Source: Myxococcales bacterium
GTDB taxonomy: Bacteria > Myxococcota > Polyangia > HGW-17 > SLPX01
Reading direction: 5' to 3'
NCBI GenBank assembly: GCA_007131745.1
Contig: SLPX01000167.1
Location: forward strand, 1 to 52,615
DNA: 52,615 bases
Below the pieces are notes generated by a model. It did no database searches. It saw only the letters and a program-made list of their open reading frames with translations, and was not told the origin of the DNA. Below, in pieces: positions 45,126 to 52,311 of the stretch. A program made the translations under genes and the position numbers. How positions within the stretch are numbered: position 1 is the first letter of the stretch; every line of letters starts with the position of its first letter.

Positions 45126-45178
45126 AGCGGCCCAGTATGACCCAGAACATACATTTTCGACAAGACCTTCGCCATCCG
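45104..45178. repeat. 75-bp direct repeat, right-hand gene copy (spans deacetylase start)
   Basis: Identical to 45454-45528 except one base (CCCAGAACAT against CCCAGATCAT), at an exact 350-bp offset. On the minus strand it reads the end of the radical SAM gene and the start ATG of the deacetylase. Confidence 0.95.
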
Positions 45179-45453
45179 AATTCCACCCCTCCGTCCCCCT
45201 CCGTCCCCACGCTCCCGCCAATTTCCACCCTCCGTCCCCAATTTCCAATTTCCACCCTCCGTCCCCAAATTCACCTCTCCGTCCCCAATCTCCCAATCTC
45301 CACCCTCCGTCCCCAATTTCCATCCGCTCCGTCCCCAATTTCCACCCCATCCGCTCCGCAAATTCAACTCTCCGTCCCCAATCTCCCAATCTCCACCCTC
45401 CGTCCCCAATTTCCATCCGCTCCGTCCCCAATTTCCATCCGCTCCGTCCCCAA
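45179..45453. repeat. CTCCGTCCCC-core repeat array A
   Basis: About 275 bp of units built on CCTCCGTCCCCAATTTCC with higher-order structure (blocks such as CCCAATCTCCCAATCTCCAC). It lies exactly between the two copies of the 75-bp direct repeat, separating the B12 radical SAM and deacetylase genes. Confidence 0.92.
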
Positions 45454-45528
45454 TCAGCGGATCAGTTTCTCCCATAGCGGCCCAGTATGACCCAGATCAT
45501 ACATTTTCGACAAGACCTTCGCCATCCG
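45454..45528. repeat. 75-bp direct repeat, copy at the 3' end of the B12 radical SAM gene
   Basis: The second copy of 45104-45178. On the minus strand it encodes the last residues MAKVLSKMYDLGHTGPLWEK and the stop of the radical SAM protein. Confidence 0.95.
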
Positions 45529-46809
45529 CGCTCCACCTGATCCGGCAATCCAACCGCTCCGTCCCCTAGCTCGGTCTTCCATGATTTCCAAGAGCCGGGA
45601 TTCTTGAAGTTCGGGGGGCGAATAAAATACCGGGTTCAGGGGGTTGGTATCTTCGGATATTTGACCCTGTTTTTTTGCAATCGAACATAGCTCCGTCCCC
45701 GGATAAATCCGGATCCCGCAGAAGAAGAAGCAGCCGGATTTGTTCAGCTTTTCAGCATTTAAAAACGTCTCGTCCAGGGTTTTCTCGTTTTCGCCGGGAC
45801 CTCCCAGTAAAAAGAAATGAGCCACGTTCAGCCCCGCGTCCACGGCTCTTCGGTGAGACTCGAGCGCGGTGACCGCGTCAAAGGGTTTGCGGTATGTTTT
45901 CAGCATGGCGTTGGACAGGGATTCGGTTCCGAATTCCACATGCGTGAGTCCGCATTCAGCCATAACAGACCAGAAATCATCACGTGTTTTCACAGGGGCG
46001 AAATACGCGCCCCAGGGAATTGTCAATCCTGCTTTTTTAATCGCACGAGCGGTTTCCACTGCGTGATTGCTGTCTGAATTGAATACCGCGTCGGTCACGA
46101 AAATGAACGCGGCACCGGCATCCTGGAGTTTGCGCGCGGTTCGTCCCACCTTGGTGGGATCGAAACAGCGCACCGTGTTTCCCTCTATCAGGGGATAGGT
46201 GCAGTAAATGCAGGAATACGGGCAACCCCGCTTGGTTTGAAGGTTAAGCATTCCGCCCCGCCGCAGGTAATGATCCGCAATCCCGCGTTCTTTGCGAAAA
46301 TTCTGGACGATCGGGCCATGCCAGGGTTCCGGGGTTTCAGGCCGGGGTTTTCCACGTACCATCATTCCGGGAAGATTCAAATCTCCCACATTTCCCCCGC
46401 TTTCAAGTTCGTCAGCCAGGGGCAAAAGTCTTTCCCCTTCTCCGATGATTCCGTAGTCCGCGTCCAAAGATTCCATAAGCGCTTCCGGCGCTATGGTGAA
46501 ACCGCTTCCACCCAGAACCAGCGGGCTGCGGGTGGATTTGCGGACGAGGTCGGCAAGACTGCGGTAGTCATCCAGAAAATCACGGGTTTCCACGAGATCC
46601 GAATTATCTATGTTGCGGATGGAAATACCGACCAGATCCGGGTCCAAGGATTGAATCGCCGAGGCGATCTCCTGTTCGCTCGTCCATGCCGTGTCGATGA
46701 TTTCCACGGTGTGTTTTTTTTCCAACACTCCCGATAGAAAATCCAAGCCTATCGGGTAAACAGGATAAGGAACGGAAAGCCGGTTTGCTGAAAGGAAGAG
46801 AATTTTCAT
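45454..46809 (-). CDS. B12-binding domain radical SAM protein (1 of 2)
   Basis: A 451-residue enzyme of the cobalamin-dependent radical SAM layout: an N-terminal Rossmann-like half (PDLVGISIRNIDNSD, LGGSGFTIAPEAL, DYGIIGEGE) and a radical SAM half with CPYSCIYC (about residues 192-199). Members of this class include methyltransferases and ring-forming enzymes of lipids and hopanoids. Two copies of the GGGGACGGAG repeat core lie inside the coding sequence (45691-45700, giving PGTEL, and 45557-45566, giving GRSGW near the C-terminus). The start overlaps the ketosynthase-CLF stop (ATGA). It probably acts on the polyene chain; the reaction is unknown. Confidence 0.87.
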   Translation of the reverse strand: MKILFLSANRLSVPYPVYPIGLDFLSGVLEKKHTVEIIDTAWTSEQEIASAIQSLDPDLVGISIRNIDNSDLVETRDFLDDYRSLADLVRKSTRSPLVLGGSGFTIAPEALMESLDADYGIIGEGERLLPLADELESGGNVGDLNLPGMMVRGKPRPETPEPWHGPIVQNFRKERGIADHYLRRGGMLNLQTKRGCPYSCIYCTYPLIEGNTVRCFDPTKVGRTARKLQDAGAAFIFVTDAVFNSDSNHAVETARAIKKAGLTIPWGAYFAPVKTRDDFWSVMAECGLTHVEFGTESLSNAMLKTYRKPFDAVTALESHRRAVDAGLNVAHFFLLGGPGENEKTLDETFLNAEKLNKSGCFFFCGIRIYPGTELCSIAKKQGQISEDTNPLNPVFYSPPELQESRLLEIMEDRARGRSGWIAGSGGARMAKVLSKMYDLGHTGPLWEKLIR

Positions 46810-49259
46810 GGTTTTTCGCTGAACACTTCCACCGCTGATACCCGGTTTCCGAGCCCCAGGATGATAACGGACTCGATTTCGGATGTTGGTTTCGAAGGAT
46901 TTTGAGCGGTCCTTTTGACAAGTTCGACCGCGGCCGCTGTAGCTGCCGCCGAAACCGTGGGATACTCGCCCAGGAGTTTTCTGTAATCCACAATTTGCCC
47001 GGTAAAGTTGGTGATTGAAAGCAAGCGCTCGAGCTGTTTTTCTGCGAGATTTCTTTCCTCGGCCGGAAGTCCCACATACAACACGCCGAAACGCTTGGCA
47101 AAAAGCTCTGTTCCTCCGAGTTGCTCCACCAGAAGTTCCATGGTTTCACCGGGAACTCCCGCTGCACCAAGGAATCTTACGTCAATTTTCACCGCCAGGC
47201 TTGCATCCCGGCCTGAAAGTTCCTCGGAGCGTGGGGTTGAAGGTGCAAGCAGGAGAGCGCCTCCCCCGTCGGACAATTCGCCTTGAAGCGAAGGGTCGAG
47301 CATGGGAGAAAACTCGTCGTGTGCTTCGTCCGCGCCGATTACGAGCATTTGCTTTCCATCCATTTGGCCTTGAGCAGCAAACAACTGCGCCGCAAAGAGC
47401 GCTTGTTCGAAGGAGTCCGTCTTTCCGGTCGTGGTCAGGTTCGGCCCCCGGGCGTTGCAGTGGATTGCGATCAACCCGGCGGGCGCGTTGTGAACCGATC
47501 CGCTGAAGTCGACCGGGCTGCTGAATTGTTCGTTGGACGCGTAGAGTTTTTTTAGAAAATTAAAAGTCTCTGAAAGCGGCCCGTTTCCGGTTGCCCAAAA
47601 AACAGCGTCGACAGCATCCTCGGCTACGTTCTCCCCGCCGCCGATCTCACCCCCAACATTGGTGTTTTCCGTGGCCGTGGCCGTGGATGCAAGGTGAAGA
47701 GCGGTGCGGCTCAACCGGCCCAGCCTCCGCAATTTGCGGGGCGGCAGGTGAGAACCGATTTCTTTCGTGGCCATCCGTCCCGCGCATGACTTGCTTGCCA
47801 AAAAAGATTCGATCGTGTTTTCGGTGGACCCGCTTCCGGAAAGGCAAGAATAGCCTCTCACCGCAAGAATATGTGGGGACGGAGCACCCACATACGAGCC
47901 GCCCGAAGATGGGGACGGAGCACCCACATACGAGTCGCCCGAGGATGGGGACGGAGCACCCACATACGAGTCGCCCGAGGATGGGGACGGAGCACCCACA
48001 TACGAGTCGCCCGAGGATGGGGACGGAGCATTCACATCCGAGCCGCCCGAAGATGGGGACGGAGCGCCCGAAGATGGGGACGGAGCATCCATAACTCTCA
48101 CCACCCTCACCACCACAGATGCATTGTTTCCACCAAACCCCAGCGAGTTCGAAAGCACTGTGCGGATTTCAGCGGTTTCAGGTTCAGTTACCGGGACGAT
48201 GCCTGGCTCAGGGTCGAGTTGTTTCACTCCCAGGTTCGGCGGAATACGCTTACGACGAATTGCGTCCAAAGCAACCACTGCTTCCACTCCACCCGAAGCC
48301 GCCAGGCAGTGACCGAAAATGCCCTTTGTCGAAGAAAGTTTCGGATGCTCTTTTCCGAAAACTGCTGAAATCGCCCGCCCTTCTGAAAGATCGTTGTCAG
48401 GAGTGCCTGTACCATGGAGATTGATGTAATCCACATCTCCCAGATGTATGGAGCTCGCTCGAAGAGCATTTCTCATGGCCGCGGCCGCGCCTTCGCCGAG
48501 GGGATGCGGAGCCGTCGGGTGATGGGCATCACAGGTGAGCGCTCCTCCTGCTATTTCACCCACTGCGCCCGGCGGAGGCGAGTCTCCGCCCGAAAGATAG
48601 AGCATCGCGGCTCCCTCGGAGACGGTCATGCCCTTTCGTTCAGCATCCATGGGGCGGCAGCCGAGGGGGTCCACAAGTTGAAGCATGCTGAAACCGTAAT
48701 AGGTCATCCGGCACAGGCCGTCGACACCACCGGCCAGAACATGTTTCGCCTTCCCGGAACGGATCAATTCCAGGGCCAATATAATGGCAGCGGTTCCACT
48801 TGAACAAGCCGTTGAAATGGTCAGTGCTGGCCCACGGCAATCCACAAGGTCGGCCACAATGTCCGTTACGGTGCCCAGTCCGTGCCAGCGATAAAGCGAA
48901 GGATCCGACTCTTGTGCTTTGAGCAGTTTTTCGGTTGTGGGCATACCACCGGTGGTAACACCCACGACGATAGCGTCCGGCGGCGTTGAAACTTTGCCCA
49001 TTGTTTGCCGGGCTGCCAAGAGGGCAAGTATGTGTGTGCGGGGCAAGGGTGGATCCGCATCAATGAAACGGTCCGGCAGTTCCGCTGATAACCTATCCAA
49101 CCCTTCCACTTCTCCAACCAGGGCCGGTTTGCCGTTCGGTGTTGCCCAGAGAGACAGTTCGCGAAGCGGATGCCTCTTCGATTCCATGGCCGCCCCGATT
49201 GAATCGATCCCTGAGCCGGCCGCGGAAAGCACCCCCACGGCCGCCACGAAAACTCTCAT
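46806..49259 (-). CDS. Ketosynthase-chain length factor fusion joined by a repeat-encoded linker
   Basis: An 817-residue fusion. Residues 1-390 are a complete ketosynthase: Cys152 in STACSSGTAA, His in NLHGTGTPDND, His in GIFGHCLAASGG, ending SLGFGGNNAS. Residues 391-461 are a linker of repeated APSPSSGDSYVG. Residues about 470-817 resemble the ketoacyl-synt_2/chain-length-factor proteins of aryl-polyene loci (VHNAPAGLIAIHCNARGPN, MLVIGADEAHDE) and have no catalytic Cys where a KS would (AIHCNARGP is not a KS nucleophile context). In type II aryl-polyene systems the KS and CLF form a heterodimer that sets chain length; here they are one chain. The start overlaps the upstream ACP stop (ATGA). 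Confidence 0.88.
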   Translation of the reverse strand: MRVFVAAVGVLSAAGSGIDSIGAAMESKRHPLRELSLWATPNGKPALVGEVEGLDRLSAELPDRFIDADPPLPRTHILALLAARQTMGKVSTPPDAIVVGVTTGGMPTTEKLLKAQESDPSLYRWHGLGTVTDIVADLVDCRGPALTISTACSSGTAAIILALELIRSGKAKHVLAGGVDGLCRMTYYGFSMLQLVDPLGCRPMDAERKGMTVSEGAAMLYLSGGDSPPPGAVGEIAGGALTCDAHHPTAPHPLGEGAAAAMRNALRASSIHLGDVDYINLHGTGTPDNDLSEGRAISAVFGKEHPKLSSTKGIFGHCLAASGGVEAVVALDAIRRKRIPPNLGVKQLDPEPGIVPVTEPETAEIRTVLSNSLGFGGNNASVVVRVVRVMDAPSPSSGAPSPSSGGSDVNAPSPSSGDSYVGAPSPSSGDSYVGAPSPSSGDSYVGAPSPSSGGSYVGAPSPHILAVRGYSCLSGSGSTENTIESFLASKSCAGRMATKEIGSHLPPRKLRRLGRLSRTALHLASTATATENTNVGGEIGGGENVAEDAVDAVFWATGNGPLSETFNFLKKLYASNEQFSSPVDFSGSVHNAPAGLIAIHCNARGPNLTTTGKTDSFEQALFAAQLFAAQGQMDGKQMLVIGADEAHDEFSPMLDPSLQGELSDGGGALLLAPSTPRSEELSGRDASLAVKIDVRFLGAAGVPGETMELLVEQLGGTELFAKRFGVLYVGLPAEERNLAEKQLERLLSITNFTGQIVDYRKLLGEYPTVSAAATAAAVELVKRTAQNPSKPTSEIESVIILGLGNRVSAVEVFSEKP
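47875..48085 (-). repeat. In-frame GGGGACGGAG-core repeat forming the KS-CLF linker
   Basis: Seven cores GGGGACGGAG (plus-strand reading) in mostly 36-bp units; on the coding strand each gives APSPSSG followed by DSYVG or a variant. The unit length, a multiple of three, keeps the frame. Confidence 0.92.
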
Positions 49260-49522
49260 TCCGCAGTCTTCCCGCGGTTCGCTTCGATATAATCGGCCAA
49301 GCTGCCGAGCGTGGTAAACACTTTTTGGCCGAGCTCACGGTTATCTATGCGGACGCCGTATGCTTGCTCCACCGCTACGGCGAGTTCCAGCACGTCAATG
49401 GAGTCCATGTCCAACCCTCCGTCGAAAAACGGAGTCTCAGGAGTGACCTCTTCAGGATCCACATCGGCCAGGTCGAGGGTTTCGAAGATCATGGTTTTTA
49501 TTTCTTCGAAAAAAGTCTGCAT
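49256..49522 (-). CDS. Acyl carrier protein (3 of 3 in locus)
   Basis: An 88-residue ACP with the attachment serine in GLDMDSIDVLELAV. Typical four-helix spacing and length. It overlaps the ketosynthase-CLF gene by four bases (ATGA), so it is probably the carrier used by that enzyme. The 99-bp gap upstream separates it from the second B12-type radical SAM gene. Confidence 0.94.
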   Translation of the reverse strand: MQTFFEEIKTMIFETLDLADVDPEEVTPETPFFDGGLDMDSIDVLELAVAVEQAYGVRIDNRELGQKVFTTLGSLADYIEANRGKTAE

Positions 49523-49621
49523 TTTTTTCCGCCTTCTATGAACTGCTTATTATTGAAAACAGTTTCCGTTTTGTAACCAGTTTTTTCCGCCGGCAATCAT
49601 ATGGCGTTTGTACAGGCTGTT

Positions 49622-50839
49622 TCACAAGCCCTGTTTAGCCTTCTGTTTTCTCTTTTCCTTCAAAACATTCAGCAACAACTTGCTCATGCGCAGTCTCTGT
49701 GATTCCACCCCGTAAAAAGCCCGCCATGCTTCCTCAAAAAGCTCCTGGAGCTTTTCCGGAGTCATGTTTTTCGGCTTGTAGACCACGTTACCGGCGTTGT
49801 ATAGCCGCCAGTCACGTTCGATTATCCTGCCTTGCGATTCAAGATCATCGTATACTCTGGTATGAGGAAAAGGGGTCAAAACCGTGAATTCTGCAAGATC
49901 AAGGTCGATCGTAAGCAGAAAGTCGATGAAACGCTTTATGAAATCTTCGGTGTGATCGTCAAGGCCCAGGAGAATTGTGCCTTCCACCCCGATTCCATGA
50001 TCATGGTACAGTTTGATGCGTTCCTTGATCTTATCTGAAATCGTATACACAGCGTGGTAAACATACCAACAACCCGATTCTTTCGCGGGTTTAAGCACTT
50101 CCGGATCCGGCGTGATGGGGTGAGAGACCCAGTGTTTGTTCAATCCTTTCATGGCTTTAAACAAGCTCTTTTGATACTCGACGGATTGTTCCAGGGAATT
50201 GTCCACGATGAACAAGAGATCCGAACAGGACCTCATATCCTCCAGCACTCTCTCTATGGGACGGATACGATGGACCCGGCCGCCAAGAAAAGGGGTGCAG
50301 CAGGGGTAGCAATTGAACCTGCATCCTCTTGAGGTTTCAACAAGATCCACCATTTCCCAATTTTTGTAAGTATAATTGCGTTTCTTGTCGTGCAGATCCC
50401 TCCGTGGATTCGGAACCGCTCGGATGTCGGGAAACCCATTGTGTTCGTAGCGGGGTTTCAGTTCACCCCGGCGGTAGTCCTCCACCATCTTGGGAATCAA
50501 CTCTTCACCTTCGCCGACCACCACGGAATCCGCGTGTTCTTGCGCTTCGTCGGGGCACAACGCTGCATGCAGGCCGCCTATTACAACGGTTTTACCCCGT
50601 TGCCGGAGTTGATCCGCGATTTCGTATGCCCGAGGCGCCTGGCATGTGAGCATGATGGAAATACCAGCAAGGTCAAAATCTCCATCAAAGTCAACGGGTT
50701 CGACATTCTCGTCGGTGACCGACACTTCGACGTCTCCGGGAACGCACGCTGCCGCCTGGATCACTCCGAGTGGTGGAAGGGTATAAGGCGTTTGTCCGGT
50801 CAACTTGGGCCACTTCGGATAGATGAAATGAATTTTCAT
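49622..50839 (-). CDS. B12-binding domain radical SAM protein (2 of 2)
   Basis: A 405-residue enzyme. N-terminal B12-binding-like half (PPLGVIQAAACVPGDVEVSV, VVIGGLHAALCPDE, DSVVVGEGEELI) and radical SAM half with CRFNCYPC (about residues 173-180), then ILLGLDDHTEDF. It resembles the hopanoid/BchE-like group of cobalamin-dependent radical SAM proteins. It is the first gene of the minus-strand operon running to 43638, preceded by the repeat array at 50.95-51.25 kb. It does not share strong similarity with the other B12 radical SAM protein outside the fold. Substrate unknown. Confidence 0.88.
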   Translation of the reverse strand: MKIHFIYPKWPKLTGQTPYTLPPLGVIQAAACVPGDVEVSVTDENVEPVDFDGDFDLAGISIMLTCQAPRAYEIADQLRQRGKTVVIGGLHAALCPDEAQEHADSVVVGEGEELIPKMVEDYRRGELKPRYEHNGFPDIRAVPNPRRDLHDKKRNYTYKNWEMVDLVETSRGCRFNCYPCCTPFLGGRVHRIRPIERVLEDMRSCSDLLFIVDNSLEQSVEYQKSLFKAMKGLNKHWVSHPITPDPEVLKPAKESGCWYVYHAVYTISDKIKERIKLYHDHGIGVEGTILLGLDDHTEDFIKRFIDFLLTIDLDLAEFTVLTPFPHTRVYDDLESQGRIIERDWRLYNAGNVVYKPKNMTPEKLQELFEEAWRAFYGVESQRLRMSKLLLNVLKEKRKQKAKQGL

Positions 50840-51504
50840 GGGTGTGTCATCTCGATCGCTTAAAACGGCTGGATTGCACCATTAAAAAAATGAAATTTAC
50901 AATAGCCGAAACCCGTGTCATGTCAACATGCCGTCTTCTGTGCGCTTTCTGTACGCTCTTTCTGTACGCTCCGTCCCCATCTGACATCTACGCTCCGTCC
51001 CCATCTCGCAGTCTCGTGACATCTACGCTCCGTCCCCATCTCGATCTCGATCTCGATGCTCCGTCCCCATCTCGGTCCCCATCTTGCGTTCTTCATATTC
51101 GGATGCTCCGTCCCCATCTCGCAGTCTCGGACATCTACGCTCCGTCCCCATCTCGCAGTCTCGGACATCTACGCTCCGTCCCCATCTCGATCTCGATGCT
51201 CCGTCCCCATCTCGGTCCCCATCTTGCGTTCTTCATATTCGCATCCGAAGTGCGCGTCTATCCCCTCTGATATTGTGATTGCAATTACACAGGATTGTCC
51301 TCAGCCTCACGTTCCCTTTCTTCCAATTCCTGCAGCTGAGAGTCAAGTCGCACCTTGCGCTCCGTCCCCATTTCTATGTTCCCCTTTTGTCCCAACCAGC
51401 TCATCGTCCCGACAAGCGCATTGTCCCGACCAGCTTTTTTTCGGCTTTCCTCTTTGCTCTTTTTGCTCGCTCTACCTCCTCTCTGGCTCTGTTTATCCAA
51501 CTCG
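50840..51504. other. Non-coding gap carrying repeat array B
   Basis: 665 bp between the radical SAM start and the transposase stop. The array occupies 50951-51240; a solitary core CTCCGTCCCC lies at 51360-51369, followed by ATTGTCCCGACCAGC-type short repeats to about 51440. Open frames here encode only periodic LRPHL or APSPS peptides. Confidence 0.8.
50951..51240. repeat. CTCCGTCCCC-core repeat array B
   Basis: About nine cores in units such as GCTCCGTCCCCATCTCG, with a larger nested duplication: the segment from GATCTCGATGCTCCG through CTTGCGTTCTTCATATTCG occurs at about 51041-51100 and again at 51185-51240. Confidence 0.92.
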
Positions 51505-52236
51505 TCACGTAAATGCTTTCGATGCCGAATCTTTACCCTCTCTCGTTACACGCCAATAATCCTTGGCTGCCTTCAGCATATGGTCAGCCCATTCTTTGGA
51601 ACCGATGTACAAACCCTCAGTCATTCCGGGATCTCTTTTGAGTCCGCATTCTATAAGGTATTCATCCAACAAAGACCGAAACTTAGCTTGTCTTTTCTGA
51701 GGAGTGGAGCCCAACTTCAAGTACCACTCAGGCAATGTCAGCATTTCGGTAAATTCGGTAGTTTCACCATAGGCCATAAATCGGCAGGTTGAACTCATAC
51801 GGAGTTTTATGTTTTTGGGATCTTTGCATATTCCGGCCCTGACAGGGTTTGTCAGTATGTAGAACAAAACTCTCTTCTCGCCGGCAATATCTTCTATTGG
51901 CTTTGTTTTCGCCCGGCCGTCGCCAACGGCACCCGAGCGCTTTTCGCGTTTGTTGAGCTTGTAGCCGAATTTCCCGTGGGCGCGACGCATGTGATCAGAA
52001 AGCACCCCCGAATCTGACTGCACTTTCCCGATGCTATGGATGTGATTCGACATTATGCAATAACCGTAAATGACAAGATCATCGTTTTGCACTCGACTTG
52101 TCATGTCATCCAAAACAGCCTGCAAGTATAGACCCTTGTTTTGGTTCGGCCCCAATCTGAACTCCCTGTTATGCATACGCCAAATAAGGTGGTAGGCAGT
52201 GTTGGCCAAGATAACAAGCGACCTGGGAACTCTCAT
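51505..52236 (-). CDS. REP-associated tyrosine transposase (RAYT, Y1/IS200-like)
   Basis: A 243-residue single-strand DNA transposase-like protein. The HUH motif is NHIH (His65 and His67) in YGYCIMSNHIHSIG; LFYILTNPVRAGI is the typical RAYT YxxxNPVRAG segment with a Tyr near residue 132. ATG 52236 has AAAGGAG eight bases upstream; the frame opens further upstream without a site. RAYTs act on REP-type palindromic or repeated sequences near their gene. Here arrays of CTCCGTCCCC cores flank it on both sides (50.95-51.37 kb and 52.40-52.62 kb), which suggests these are its cognate repeats. The gene seems intact. Confidence 0.9.
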   Translation of the reverse strand: MRVPRSLVILANTAYHLIWRMHNREFRLGPNQNKGLYLQAVLDDMTSRVQNDDLVIYGYCIMSNHIHSIGKVQSDSGVLSDHMRRAHGKFGYKLNKREKRSGAVGDGRAKTKPIEDIAGEKRVLFYILTNPVRAGICKDPKNIKLRMSSTCRFMAYGETTEFTEMLTLPEWYLKLGSTPQKRQAKFRSLLDEYLIECGLKRDPGMTEGLYIGSKEWADHMLKAAKDYWRVTREGKDSASKAFT

Positions 52237-52311
52237 CTGTGAAACTCCTTTTGCTTCAACTTTCCAAAAAAACATGCACCGCAAAAACACATGCACAAAA
52301 CATGCCCGCAA

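Noticed and set aside
45126..45431. N-terminal extension of the deacetylase frame by 102 residues
   Set aside because: It only translates repeat array A into periodic GDGGW and GTERM peptides; ATG 45125 gives a normal membrane-anchored N-terminus.
45179..45453. CRISPR array
   Set aside because: Units are short, variable in spacing and lack unique spacers of constant size; no cas gene nearby. The same applies to the other arrays.
47591..48368. Plus-strand frames antisense to the KS-CLF linker (GTEHPHTSRP repeats)
   Set aside because: Mirror of the in-frame repeat of the real minus-strand gene.
15116..50839. Dialkylresorcinol (darA/darB) pathway
   Set aside because: No DarB-type KAS III or aromatase/cyclase was recognised in the window.
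50842..51559. Overlapping frames with LRPHL and APSPS periodic peptides
   Set aside because: Translation products of array B in several frames; no conserved domain or ribosome site.
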